Below are positions 52,542 through 60,781 of a stretch of 64,000 nucleotides of DNA, piece by piece. The notes below the pieces were generated by a model. That model was not told the origin of the DNA. It searched no databases and saw only the letters and a list, made by a program, of their open reading frames with translations. The DNA lies in NCBI RefSeq assembly GCF_013408425.1, contig NZ_JACBYV010000001.1, positions 4,960,001 to 5,024,000 on the forward strand, in the 5' to 3' direction. The stretch comes from Pseudomonas flavescens (GTDB lineage Bacteria; Pseudomonadota; Gammaproteobacteria; Pseudomonadales; Pseudomonadaceae). The first letter of the stretch is position 1; each line of letters begins with the position of its first letter. The translations under genes were made by a program, and so were the position numbers.

Positions 52542-53390
52542 AGCCGCTGCAAGCCATAAGCTCCAAGCGGCAGCTCGAACCGTAGGAGCGGGCCATGCCC
52601 GCGATTCGTGCGCATGGCGCACTCCCACAGGTAAGGGTGCAGGGGCGGCCCAGGCTTTGTAAGTCGTACTGTGCCCGAAACCTGAGCGGCAGCTCGAGTC
52701 GTGGGAGCGGGCCATGCCCGCGATTCGTGCGCACGGCGCACTCCCACAGGTATCGGTGCAGGGGCGGCCCAGGCTTGTAAGTCATACTGTGTCCGAAACC
52801 TGAGCGGCAGCTCGAGTCGTGGGAGCGGGCCATGCCCGCGATTCGTGCGCACGGCGCACTCCCACAGGTATCGGTGCAGGGGCGGCCCAGGCTTGTAAGT
52901 CGTACTGTGCCCGAAACCTGAGCGGCACCTCGAACCGTGGGAGCGGGCCATGCCCGCGATTCGTGCGCATGGCGCACTCCCACAGGTAACGGTGCAGGGG
53001 CGGCCCAGGTTTATAAATCGTACTGTGTCCGAAACCTGAGCGGCACCTCGAAGCGTGGGAGCGGGCCATGCCCGCGATTCGTGCGCACGGCGCACTCTCA
53101 CAGGTATCGGTGCAGGGGCGACCCAGGTTTATAAATCGTACTGTGGCCGAAACTGAGCGGCAGCTCGAACCGTAGGAGCGGGCCATGCCCGCGATTCGTG
53201 CGCATGGCGCACTCCCACAGGTATCGGTGCAGGGGCGACCCAGGTTTATAAGTCGTACTGTGGCCGAAACTGAGCGGCAGCTCGCGTCGTGGGAGCGGGC
53301 CATGCCCGCGATTCGTGCGCATGGCGCACTCCCACAGATAAGGGTGCAGGGGCGACCCTGCTTAGAAGCTGTACTTGGCCGACACCTGAT
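52542..53390. repeat. Tandem array of seven REP-containing units, about 118 bp each
   Basis: GGAGCGGGCCATGCCCGCGA recurs at 52585, 52704, 52822, 52939, 53058, 53175 and 53292 (periods 119, 118, 117, 119, 117, 117), each followed by the inverted half ATGGCGCACTCCCAC or a one-base variant. The spacer between units contains GTGCAGGGGCGGCCCAGG (or GCGACCC) and a segment that, read on the minus strand, resembles the last codons of a TonB receptor. Long open frames across the array come from the repeat period being near a multiple of three and are not genes. The array sits between tauD and the convergent receptor 3. Confidence 0.92.
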
Positions 53391-53391
53391 G
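53362..53391 (-). pseudogene. Possible 3' remnant of a lost TonB-dependent receptor
   Basis: At the right end of the array the minus strand reads HQVSAKYSF then TAA. Ending in a beta-strand with a final Phe before the stop is characteristic of TonB-dependent receptors (receptor 2 ends VKYSF). Only about nine codons survive; to the left the sequence runs into the array unit and to the right into a palindromic repeat. The remnant is short, so chance resemblance remains possible. Confidence 0.35.
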
Positions 53392-53492
53392 ATACCCACG
53401 CTCTGCGTTATGCACTTGGCCGAGCCGAATGGCCGCAGAGCGCCCGGAGATGCGTTCCCCACGCGGAGCGTGGCAACGATCAATCAACCGAC
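53392..53492. repeat. Interrupted palindromic repeat between the array and receptor 3
   Basis: CCCACGCTCTGCG near 53395 and the complementary CCACGCGGAGCGTGG near 53459-53473, followed by CAACGATC, are the two ends of the GATCGTTCCCACGC family also seen at 56100-56228. Between them lie about 50 bases not recognised. Confidence 0.45.
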
Positions 53493-55976
53493 CTAGAAGT
53501 CCGCTTTTACCGACAGCATGAAGTTGCGCGGTTCGCCGTAGAAGTTGCCGAAACCTTCGGTGCCCACGGTGGCGTAGTAGCGCTTGTCGAAAAGGTTGTT
53601 GCCGTTGAGGGCCAGTGACCAGGTGTCATCGACGCGGTAGCCGATGCGGCCGTTCCACACGGTGTAGCCCGCCTGGGAGATGTTGTTGCCGCTGATCGGC
53701 GAGGTGCGGTAGTTGTCGCTCTGGGCGTTGAAACCGGCGCCGACCGTGAAGCGCTCCAGAGGGCCGCTGAGGCTGTAATCACCCCAGACGCGCAGCAGGT
53801 GCCGCGGCACGTACGAGTTGTACGACACACCGTTCTGGTTGGGGTTGGCATCCTCCAGCACCTTGGTCTGGGTGTAGGTATAACCGGCCAGCAGTTGCAG
53901 GCGGTCGATGACTTCACCGCTCAGCTCCGCCTCGAAGCCCTGGGCGCGCACCTTGCCGGAGTTCTGCGAACAGCTGCCGTCGGCGCAGTTCGGATCGGTC
54001 TGGGCCGCATCCTCCTGAAGGGTGCGGAACAGGTTGAAGGAGCTGTTCAAACGGCCCTCGAACCACTCGCCCTTGATGCCCAGCTCATAGCTAGTGCCGA
54101 TCAGTGGTTTCAGGGTACTGCCATCGATGGTCCTGAGGTTGCCCTGGGGCGTGAAGATGTCGGTATAGCTGGCGTAGGCCGTCAGGTTGTCGTTGAGGTC
54201 GAGCAGCAGGCCGGCGAAGGGCGTGACCTGTCCGGTTTCGGTGGTCTCGGAATTGCGCGGGGTGCCGACGCCGCGAAAGTAGGCGACGGAGTCGGTTTCG
54301 GATTTGTACCAGCTGACGCGGCTGCCGACTACGAATGTCAGCGGCTCGGCCAGTTTCAGGCGCGCGGTGGAGTAGACGCCGTACTGCTTGATGCGGATGT
54401 CCAGCGGGCCGCCGCGCGAGGCATTGGCCAGGTAGTAGCTCTCGTCCGGTTGCGTTAGATGATGGTCAGGATCGAGCACGTTCTGACGCTGCGGCAGTGC
54501 CGCCACTGCGAAGAAGTCGTCCTTGTGGGAGCGACTGGTGTTGGCGCCAACGATCAGCTCGTGCTGCTGGCCAAAGGCGTCGAACTTGCCATCCACGTAG
54601 GCGTCGAGGCCGTAGTCCACCTGGTCGTAGTCATAGATGCTGCCAAGTACCAAGGTGCTGGAACTGCTGGCGCCAACCGGAACCGAGCCGCTAGGAAAGG
54701 CGTACTCCATCTCCTGGGTGTTTCGCGACCAGACGCCCGCCACCTTCAGCGCCCAGTTGTCATTGAGCGGGTGCTTCAGATCACCGAACAGCGTGGTGCG
54801 TTTGCTGCGCTGGTTGTTCCAGGAAGGATTCTGGCAGGTGGAGCGGCTTAGCTTCAGGTCTTTGCCATCGGCGTAGCGCGGCACGCCGGCCCAGCAGGGT
54901 GTCGCATCGAGGTCTTCATAGGCGAGGCCCAGGCCGAACGTGGTATCGGCACTCAGGTCGAAATCCACGGCACCGTAGTAGATCTGATCCCGGCGCTCGG
55001 CAACGTCATAGAAGTAATGGCGGCTTTGCTGGGTTGCCACGGCCCGCCCGCGGATGGTGCCGGTTTCATTGAGCGGGCCTCCGGTGTCGACCTGGGCGCG
55101 GTAGTTGTCCCAGGTGCCCGCAGCGAGAGACAGTTGGGTATGTGGCGTGTACTGGCCGCGCTTGCGCACGAAATTGACGCCTCCCGCTGTACCGCCAGCG
55201 CCTTTCATCATGCCTGCCGCACCGCGAAGTACTTCGACCCGGTCATAAATGGCCATGTCGCTGGCAAAACTGTCGGCCTGTGCGTAGCTGCTGCCAATAT
55301 CCAGCGGCACGCCGTCGTACTGGTACTGTCCGGTCATGCGGAAGCCGCGGGAGTAGAAGTACTTGCCGCCCATGGGCGAGTCGTACACGGTGATGCCCGG
55401 AGTCTTTTCCATGACCTGTTCGATGGTGTTGAGGTTCTGGTCGTCGAGCATCTTGCGGGTTATCACCGTGACCGATTGCGGCGTTTCCCGCAGCGAGTGC
55501 TGTCCCTTGCCGATGGTTACCGCACCCGTGGTGTAGGAGCCGCTGCCCTCGGTTGTTTCGCCCAGACCGCTGGCGTTGATGCTGGTTGCGCCCAACTGCA
55601 GTGAACCATCGCCTTCCTGCGACGCTTCCAGTGCATAGTCGTCTCCGGCCTTGAGCGGCCGCAAACCGGTACCGGCCAGCAAGCGGGCCAGGCCTGCGTC
55701 CACCGAATAGCTGCCGTCGAGCCCGGGACTGCGTTTGCCCGTGGTAAGCCGCGAATCCACCGAAAGCAGAATGTCGGCTTCGCTGGCGAAGCGATTCAGC
55801 GCCTGGTCTAGATCCCCCGCGGGGATGGCATAGGCGCGGGTCTGTTCGGTGGCGGCCGATTGCGCCTGTGCGCTGGTCGCGATCAGCAAGGGGCTGGTGG
55901 CCAGCAGGCCGGTGAACAGGACTCGGGTGATCGACAGGCTCAGTGTCGAGCGGTGGGATGCAGGCAGGTACGGCAT
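53493..55976 (-). CDS. TonB-dependent siderophore receptor 3 with STN signalling domain
   Basis: 827 aa from the ATG at 55976, which has AGAGGA eight bases upstream; longer in-frame starts run through the promoter region. Signal peptide ending TSAQAQ; STN domain (AYAIPAGDLDQALNRFASEA, then SPGLDGSYSVDAGLARLLAG); plug with LRETPQSVTVITRKMLDDQN and VEVLRGAAGMMKGAGGTAGG; barrel ending FMLSVKADF. It is the receptor partner of the sigma/anti-sigma pair upstream on the same strand (56235-57706). FhuE/FpvA-like; ligand unknown. Confidence 0.94.
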   Translation of the reverse strand: MPYLPASHRSTLSLSITRVLFTGLLATSPLLIATSAQAQSAATEQTRAYAIPAGDLDQALNRFASEADILLSVDSRLTTGKRSPGLDGSYSVDAGLARLLAGTGLRPLKAGDDYALEASQEGDGSLQLGATSINASGLGETTEGSGSYTTGAVTIGKGQHSLRETPQSVTVITRKMLDDQNLNTIEQVMEKTPGITVYDSPMGGKYFYSRGFRMTGQYQYDGVPLDIGSSYAQADSFASDMAIYDRVEVLRGAAGMMKGAGGTAGGVNFVRKRGQYTPHTQLSLAAGTWDNYRAQVDTGGPLNETGTIRGRAVATQQSRHYFYDVAERRDQIYYGAVDFDLSADTTFGLGLAYEDLDATPCWAGVPRYADGKDLKLSRSTCQNPSWNNQRSKRTTLFGDLKHPLNDNWALKVAGVWSRNTQEMEYAFPSGSVPVGASSSSTLVLGSIYDYDQVDYGLDAYVDGKFDAFGQQHELIVGANTSRSHKDDFFAVAALPQRQNVLDPDHHLTQPDESYYLANASRGGPLDIRIKQYGVYSTARLKLAEPLTFVVGSRVSWYKSETDSVAYFRGVGTPRNSETTETGQVTPFAGLLLDLNDNLTAYASYTDIFTPQGNLRTIDGSTLKPLIGTSYELGIKGEWFEGRLNSSFNLFRTLQEDAAQTDPNCADGSCSQNSGKVRAQGFEAELSGEVIDRLQLLAGYTYTQTKVLEDANPNQNGVSYNSYVPRHLLRVWGDYSLSGPLERFTVGAGFNAQSDNYRTSPISGNNISQAGYTVWNGRIGYRVDDTWSLALNGNNLFDKRYYATVGTEGFGNFYGEPRNFMLSVKADF

Positions 55977-56056
55977 TCTGGATATCCTCTGAGAATGCGT
56001 CTTCATTGGGTTCAAGAGGTATCCCGAGCGAGCGTGTGAAACCGACAATGGGTTTT

Positions 56057-56069
56057 GCAAATTATTTGC
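56057..56069. promoter_or_regulatory. Perfect palindrome upstream of receptor 3
   Basis: GCAAATTATTTGC is a perfect 13-bp palindrome in AT-rich sequence about 80 bases before the receptor 3 ATG. It could be an operator or part of the sigma-dependent promoter; no regulator is assigned. Confidence 0.35.
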
Positions 56070-56099
56070 TGATTGCTCTGACATGCCCGTCAGTCAGTT

Positions 56100-56228
56100 T
56101 GATCGTTCCCACGCTCTGCGTGGGAGCGCATGTCAGGACGCTCCGCGTCCGTCAGGTTCAGCAGTCGCCAATAGTTCGAGGCGCGGAGCGCCACACGTGG
56201 CATTCCCACACGGAGCGTGAGGAACGAT
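56100..56228. repeat. Palindromic repeat between receptor 3 and its FecR gene
   Basis: GATCGTTCCCACGCTCTGCG at the left and CACACGGAGCGTGAGGAACGATC-type sequence at the right are inverted ends; GGACGCTCCGCGTCC forms an inner hairpin. Same family as 27393-27444. It lies between fecR and the receptor and may uncouple their transcripts. Confidence 0.6.
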
Positions 56229-56234
56229 CAGCGG

Positions 56235-57194
56235 TCAGCCTCTCGGCCGCACGGTGACCCAATAGCGGGTGACGCGTTGCACATCCACAGGCAACGATTG
56301 CTGCAAGGCGGCGAGTACGCGGTCAGTGTCGGCCAGCGGAAATACGCCGGTCAGCGGCAACTCGGCGATGGCCGGGTCGCAGCGCAGTACGCCGGGGCGG
56401 TGACGTGCCAGTTCATTGAGGAACTGGCCCAGCGGCATGCGTTCGGCAATCAGCCGGCCCTCGTTCCAGGCGATGGCATTGCGGTCTGCCTGGCCGATGG
56501 CCGTGGTCCGCTCGGCGCTGAACCAGCGTTGCTGGCCAGCCCGCAGGCGTGAGGGCGGGGCATTGCGCGGCCGCAGCTCCAGTTCGCCTTCGTAGAGTTC
56601 GACGCGGCTGCCGCCGTCGATCTCATACACCGAGAAGCGCGTGCCGAGGGCCTGGATTTCACCGGCGGCGGTCTCGACGATCAGCGGGCGGCGAGCGGCA
56701 TCATGGCCACTCTCCAGCAGCAGTTCGCCCTTGAGCAGCCGGATGCGTCGTTCCGTTTCGCTAAAGCGAACATTCACCGCGCTGTCGCTGTTCAGCGCCA
56801 GCCGGCTGCCATCGGCGAGGGTGCGCTGCAAGCGTTCGCCGGTGCCGCTGCGCAAGTCTGCCATGGCTTCGCGCCAAGGTAGCTGCGACTGGGCCAGGTA
56901 TCCGCTGCCGCCCGCCAGCAGCGCCAGGCCGAGCATCTTGAGGGTCTGCCGACGACGTGCGTCAGGCTGCTCGCGCAGCACGGCGTTGGCGGTGTGGGCG
57001 GGGACGCCAGCCAGGGTACCCTGCAAGCGCTCCAGGCGTTGCCAAGCGCGCTGGTGTTCGGGGTCGCGGGCCTGCCAGTCTGCGAAACGCTGGCGTTGCT
57101 CGGCATCCAGTGCGCCGCCCCAGTGCAGCATCAGCCAGTGGCTGGCCTGTTCGACGATGGCCGGCGGGATGGGTTCATCGCTGGCGCGCTTCAT
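56235..57194 (-). CDS. FecR-type anti-sigma factor/signal transducer 2
   Basis: 319 aa. DUF4880 N-terminal domain (QASHWLMLHWGGALDAEQRQ, FADWQARDPEHQRAWQRLER), a membrane helix near 90-108 (MLGLALLAGGSGYLAQ), then the periplasmic FecR domain (DGSRLALNSDSAVNVRFSET, RRIRLLKGELLLESGHD) and C-terminal receptor-contact part. The ATG at 57194 overlaps the sigma stop (ATGA), which decides the start over longer in-frame options. Paralogous to the FecR at 45208 but well diverged. Confidence 0.93.
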   Translation of the reverse strand: MKRASDEPIPPAIVEQASHWLMLHWGGALDAEQRQRFADWQARDPEHQRAWQRLERLQGTLAGVPAHTANAVLREQPDARRRQTLKMLGLALLAGGSGYLAQSQLPWREAMADLRSGTGERLQRTLADGSRLALNSDSAVNVRFSETERRIRLLKGELLLESGHDAARRPLIVETAAGEIQALGTRFSVYEIDGGSRVELYEGELELRPRNAPPSRLRAGQQRWFSAERTTAIGQADRNAIAWNEGRLIAERMPLGQFLNELARHRPGVLRCDPAIAELPLTGVFPLADTDRVLAALQQSLPVDVQRVTRYWVTVRPRG

Positions 57195-57706
57195 TCTGCG
57201 TACAGCACCTGATAGCAGGCCGAGATGGCGCGCAGCATGTACTTCTGCACCGAGCTGACGCTGACCTGCAGGCGTTCCGCGATCTGTGGATAAGTCAGGC
57301 CTTCGAACTGCGACAGCAGGAAGGCTTCGCGTACCTTGGTGGGCATGGCGTCGAGCATCGCATCGATCTGCAGCAGGGTTTCGATGACCATGGCGCGGGT
57401 CTCCAGTGACGGCGACTCGGGTTCTGCAAGGTGAGCGATGCTCTCGAGGTAGGCCCGCTCGATTCGCTGCCGGCGCCACTGGTCGATGATCAGATTGCGT
57501 GCGATCTGGGTCAGGTAGCTGCGGCCTTCGTCGATGCTCGGCAAACGGCCGCTGAGCAGCAGGCGCAGGAAGGTGTCCTGAGCGATATCCGCCGCCTGTT
57601 CGCGGTCGCCCAGGCGCTTGCGCAGCCAGCCATGCAGCCAGCCGTGATGATCGCGGTAGAGCGTATCGACGCTTTGCAGCGTTGATGGGGGCGGAGCGCT
57701 GGACAC
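57191..57706 (-). CDS. FecI-type ECF sigma factor 2
   Basis: 171 aa. Region 2: YRDHHGWLHGWLRKRLGDRE, QAADIAQDTFLRLL; region 4: MPTKVREAFLLSQFEGLTYP, QIAERLQVSVSSVQKYM. These are typical FecI/FiuI-like sequences. Start is a GTG with AAGGGAG five bases upstream. AT-rich sequence with a TTATCC half-site lies about 30 bases upstream and may be a degenerate Fur box, but the match is weak. First gene of the sigma-FecR-receptor 3 module, divergent from dodecin. Confidence 0.92.
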   Translation of the reverse strand: MSSAPPPSTLQSVDTLYRDHHGWLHGWLRKRLGDREQAADIAQDTFLRLLLSGRLPSIDEGRSYLTQIARNLIIDQWRRQRIERAYLESIAHLAEPESPSLETRAMVIETLLQIDAMLDAMPTKVREAFLLSQFEGLTYPQIAERLQVSVSSVQKYMLRAISACYQVLYAE

Positions 57707-57904
57707 CTAAACTCCCTTGGCGTGCGCCAGTGCGGATAAGAATTGATCGCGATTGTAGGAGGGCTTCTCGTCTTTGGGAACAGGGTTGAACATAAATGGC
57801 TGACCATGAATTCTACTGCGGCTTGGGCGCGACCATCTTTTTCATTGTGTTTGACAGAAACCAAGCAGGAAGCCGATCGCTCGCGGCATGACAATCGAAA
57901 ACCT

Positions 57905-57932
57905 GAACTTAGCTGCGTACTCCGAGGACTGA
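57905..57932 (+). promoter_or_regulatory. AlgU (sigma-22)-type promoter of the dodecin gene
   Basis: GAACTT at 57905-57910, a 17-base spacer, and ACTGA at 57928-57932, against the AlgU consensus GAACTT-N16/17-TCTGA. Transcription would start about 45 bases before the dodecin ATG. Confidence 0.55.
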
Positions 57933-57982
57933 TTGATTAAGGGCACTCAGCCCACTTTCATCTACCAGCCCTGGAGGCGGAT

Positions 57983-58198
57983 ATGTCGGATCATCACACC
58001 TACAAGAAGGTCGAGCTGGTTGGCTCGTCCTCGACCAGCATCGAAGATGCGATCAGCAATGCACTGGCCGAAGCCAGCAAGAGCATTCGTCACCTGGAGT
58101 GGTTCGAAATCACTGAAACCCGTGGTCACATCGCCGATGGCGCGGTGGCCCATTATCAGGTCACCCTGAAGGTCGGCTTCCGCGTCGCCAACAGCTGA
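57983..58198 (+). CDS. Dodecin family protein
   Basis: 71 aa, the usual size of dodecins, which assemble as hollow dodecamers binding flavins or Co[21 protein letters not shown] at the start, [14 protein letters not shown] with the flavin-stacking Trp, and [11 protein letters not shown] at the end are all family signatures. GGAGGCGG stands directly before the ATG. A likely AlgU promoter upstream fits a stress-induced flavin buffer. Confidence 0.93.
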   Translation: MSDHHTYKKVELVGSSSTSIEDAISNALAEASKSIRHLEWFEITETRGHIADGAVAHYQVTLKVGFRVANS

Positions 58199-58312
58199 CC
58201 ACGGGCATCCGTAGCTGCGTTTACTTGTCATGACGGTAAATTTGCGGCTTTATTGAAGCGGGCCACTTTTGGGCGCCCGGACTAGTTCATTGGTAACGAG
58301 GGAGCGTTTGTG

Positions 58313-58534
58313 ATGAGAAAAGTGTTGTTTGCAGCAGGTTTGATGGCCCTTGCCGGTTCGGCTTTCGCGGCCAAGGATTGCGAAGAGCTGAAGGGCGAGA
58401 TCGATGCGAAGATCCAGGCCAACGGTGTAGCGTCCTACACGCTGGAAGTCGTCGACAAAGGCAGCGTGACTGACCGTCAAGTGGTCGGCAGCTGCGGTGG
58501 CGGCACCAAGGATATCGTCTACCAGCGCAACTGA
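58313..58534 (+). CDS. Secreted DUF1161 protein, copy 1
   Basis: 73 aa. Signal peptide MRKVLFAAGLMALAGSAFA, then the small mature domain KDCEELKGEIDAKIQANGVA, SYTLEVVDKGS with two Cys (KDCEEL and GSCGGG) placed to form a disulfide. The ATG at 58313 is seven bases after GGGAGC; a GTG just before is less likely. Function of DUF1161 is unknown. A paralogue lies at 62006, 3.7 kb away. Confidence 0.87.
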   Translation: MRKVLFAAGLMALAGSAFAAKDCEELKGEIDAKIQANGVASYTLEVVDKGSVTDRQVVGSCGGGTKDIVYQRN

Positions 58535-58546
58535 TGGCGATGGTCG

Positions 58547-58582
58547 AAAGCCGGCTCGCAGCCTCTGCGACGCCGGCTTTTT
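58547..58582 (+). terminator. Terminator of the DUF1161 gene
   Basis: AAAGCCGGC, an imperfectly paired middle, and GCCGGCTTTTT: a 9-bp outer stem followed by a T-run, 13 bases after the stop. Confidence 0.85.
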
Positions 58583-58694
58583 ACTGCCTGCAATTTGCCA
58601 TGAGGTGGTCTCCGCCCAGCTGTAGGCGTAGGATAAGACCTACTGTTTTACTCGGATAAAGCCCTGGCTTTATCCACAGCCAAGGTTTTTTCTC

Positions 58695-59690
58695 ATGACT
58701 GCACTCGCGAAACTTCCCTTCTCCGTTCTCGACCTGGCGCCGATCCGCGATACCGGCAGCCCAGAGCAGGCGCTGCACAACTCTCTGGGGCTGGCCAGGC
58801 ACGTCGAATCGCTGGATTTCAAGCGTTTCTGGGTCGCTGAACACCACAACATGGACGGTATCGCCAGCTCCGCGACTGCTGTACTGCTCGGCTATCTGGC
58901 TGCCGGAACCTCGCGTATCCGCCTGGGCTCCGGTGGGGTGATGCTGCCCAACCACGCGCCGCTGGTGATCGCCGAACAGTTCGGTACTCTGGCGACCCTG
59001 TATCCGGGGCGCATCGAACTGGGCCTTGGGCGTGCGCCGGGCGCCGACCAGTTCACCGCTCAGGCCCTGCGCCGCGAGCGCTCCGGAAGTGCCGACGATT
59101 TTCCTCAGGACGTTGCCGAGCTGCAGCGTTACCTGGGCCCACGTACGCCGGATCAACGCGTCCTCGCCGTACCGGGTACCGGCACCAACGTACCGATCTG
59201 GCTGCTCGGCTCCAGCCTGTTCAGTGCGCAGCTGGCCGGTGAGCGCGGTTTGCCTTACGCCTTCGCCTCGCACTTCGCGCCCCGTTACGTGCACGAGGCC
59301 ATTCGCGTTTACCGCAATGCCTTCAAACCATCCGAAACCCTCGATAAACCCTACGTGATGCTCGGCGTGCCGTTGATGGCGGCCGATACCGACGAACAGG
59401 CTCAGCACCTGGCCACGTCCGCCTATCAGCGCATTCTCTCGTTGATTCGCGGGCAGAGCCTGGTGCAGCGGCCGCCGGTGGAATCGATGGAGGGTCTGTG
59501 GCTGCCCCACGAGCGCGATGCGGTCGGCAGCTTCCTGGGCATGGCGGTAATTGGCGGCCCGCAGAAGATCCGTGCGCGGCTGGAGGTGTTGCTGGAGCAG
59601 ACCCAGGCCGACGAGCTGATCTTCACCTGCGACCACTACGACTTCGCCGATCGTCTGCACGCCTTCGATATTCTCGCCGGGCTGCGCTGA
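58695..59690 (+). CDS. LLM-class flavin-dependent oxidoreductase
   Basis: 331 aa luciferase-like monooxygenase fold. [60 protein letters not shown] and [17 protein letters not shown] are the signatures of the YhbW-type subgroup, often annotated as alkanal monooxygenase-like. Uses reduced FMN; substrate unknown. AAGG lies upstream of the ATG. It stands alone between a terminator and the osmC promoter. Confidence 0.92.
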   Translation: MTALAKLPFSVLDLAPIRDTGSPEQALHNSLGLARHVESLDFKRFWVAEHHNMDGIASSATAVLLGYLAAGTSRIRLGSGGVMLPNHAPLVIAEQFGTLATLYPGRIELGLGRAPGADQFTAQALRRERSGSADDFPQDVAELQRYLGPRTPDQRVLAVPGTGTNVPIWLLGSSLFSAQLAGERGLPYAFASHFAPRYVHEAIRVYRNAFKPSETLDKPYVMLGVPLMAADTDEQAQHLATSAYQRILSLIRGQSLVQRPPVESMEGLWLPHERDAVGSFLGMAVIGGPQKIRARLEVLLEQTQADELIFTCDHYDFADRLHAFDILAGLR

Positions 59691-59721
59691 TCGCTTGATC
59701 GATCGCGGGGGCAAAAAACTC

Positions 59722-59748
59722 GAACTTGCCAGGCTGCCGCCTCTCTGA
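59722..59748 (+). promoter_or_regulatory. AlgU (sigma-22) promoter of osmC
   Basis: GAACTT at 59722-59727 and TCTGA at 59744-59748 with a 16-base spacer, an exact match to the AlgU consensus. The start site would be about 25-30 bases before the osmC ATG. Fits the known osmotic induction of OsmC. Confidence 0.8.
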
Positions 59749-59780
59749 ACTCTGTACCCCTCATCAACAGGAGCATAGAG

Positions 59781-60206
59781 ATGAAGAAGACAGCATCGGC
59801 CCATTGGCAGGGCGGCATCAAAGACGGCAAGGGCACCATTTCCACCCAGAGCGGTGTGCTTTCCGAGCAGCCCTACGGTTTCAATACCCGTTTCGAAGAC
59901 AAGCCCGGCACCAACCCGGAAGAGCTGATCGGCGCTGCACATGCCGGCTGCTTCTCCATGGCGCTGTCCAAGGAGCTGGGTGAAGCGGGCATGACTGCCG
60001 AGAGCATCGATACCAAGGCCGAAGTGACCCTCGACAAGCAGGATGGCGGCTTCGCCATCACCGCCGTGCACCTGTCGCTGAAGGCCAAGGTGCCGGGTGC
60101 CGACCGTGCGGCATTCGAGAAAGCGGTCGAAACCGCCAAGACCGGCTGCCCGGTCTCCAAGGTGCTCAACGCGGAAATCACCCTGGAAGTGGTGCTGGAG
60201 GCCTGA
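59781..60206 (+). CDS. osmC: Organic hydroperoxide-detoxifying peroxiredoxin OsmC
   Basis: Thiol peroxidase reducing organic hydroperoxides, 141 aa. The two active-site Cys are Cys57 in AAHAGCFSMALSKEL and Cys123 in TGCPVSKVL. The start MKKTASAHWQGGIKDGKGTI and PEELIGAAHAG place it in the OsmC rather than the Ohr subgroup. AGGAG precedes the ATG and a perfect AlgU promoter lies upstream. Cytoplasmic, monocistronic. Confidence 0.95.
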   Translation: MKKTASAHWQGGIKDGKGTISTQSGVLSEQPYGFNTRFEDKPGTNPEELIGAAHAGCFSMALSKELGEAGMTAESIDTKAEVTLDKQDGGFAITAVHLSLKAKVPGADRAAFEKAVETAKTGCPVSKVLNAEITLEVVLEA

Positions 60207-60268
60207 TCGGCTTCCACGCTCCTCTGCACTTCAGCCGCGACGCCCGTCGCGGCTGAAGCCGCTTGCGA

Positions 60269-60688
60269 TCAGAAACTCCCGCAACGCAGATTCTTGCCGC
60301 GTGCCAGCACGTTGCGCTCGGCATCATAGAGAATCGCCTGGCCACGCATGACTATCGAGCGCGCTTCGACACGGTAGCGCTGACCGGCTTTGAAGTCGTC
60401 ATAGCGAATGCGGATATCGCAGGTCAGTTGCTGGGGCTCAGACATCATGTTCGTGCCGCCCCCACCACTGACTTCGAAGCGAAAGCGCATCTCCAGCTCG
60501 TGAGCGCCCGGCGTGACCTGAAAATAGCGTCCGTCATCGACGCGTTGGCGATCCAGGCGCTCGGCCATCAGCAGGTCGATACCTTCACCCTCCAGATCGA
60601 CCCAGGCCATGTTCGGATCGGCGGCAGGCAACGGCGAGGCGCAGGCACCCAGCAACAGCAGGCTGGCGAGCAAGAGAGGCTGGCGCAT
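60269..60688 (-). CDS. Putative lipoprotein
   Basis: 139 aa. MRQPLLLASLLLLGACASPL holds a lipobox (LGAC, Cys16), followed by a mature domain of mainly beta strands: VDDGRYFQVTPGAHELEMRF, RIRYDDFKAGQRYRVEARSI. This PEGA-like or carrier-type fold is seen in Pseudomonas lipoproteins without known function. Asp2 rule residues after Cys (A, S) favour outer-membrane sorting. It is divergent from the aminopeptidase-type lipoprotein gene, 93 bases away. The ATG at 60688 is chosen since it starts the signal. Confidence 0.82.
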   Translation of the reverse strand: MRQPLLLASLLLLGACASPLPAADPNMAWVDLEGEGIDLLMAERLDRQRVDDGRYFQVTPGAHELEMRFRFEVSGGGGTNMMSEPQQLTCDIRIRYDDFKAGQRYRVEARSIVMRGQAILYDAERNVLARGKNLRCGSF

Positions 60689-60781
60689 GGTGGTGTCTCC
60701 GATGGGGCGCGGACTGAGTATGCTGCAGTATCGCGCAAAAGCCGCCGCGACTTCGCGGTAGGATGAAGCGCTTACCTTCAC

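Noticed and set aside
52475..53483. Long open frames coding a repetitive protein across the second array
   Set aside because: They exist in several frames and both strands and translate REP palindromes (for example repeated RIAGMARSH), with no ribosome binding site or start of its own. The period being near a multiple of three explains them.
57725..57760. Fur box before sigma factor 2
   Set aside because: The best alignment matches under half of the consensus, so no feature was recorded, although iron control is likely from family knowledge.
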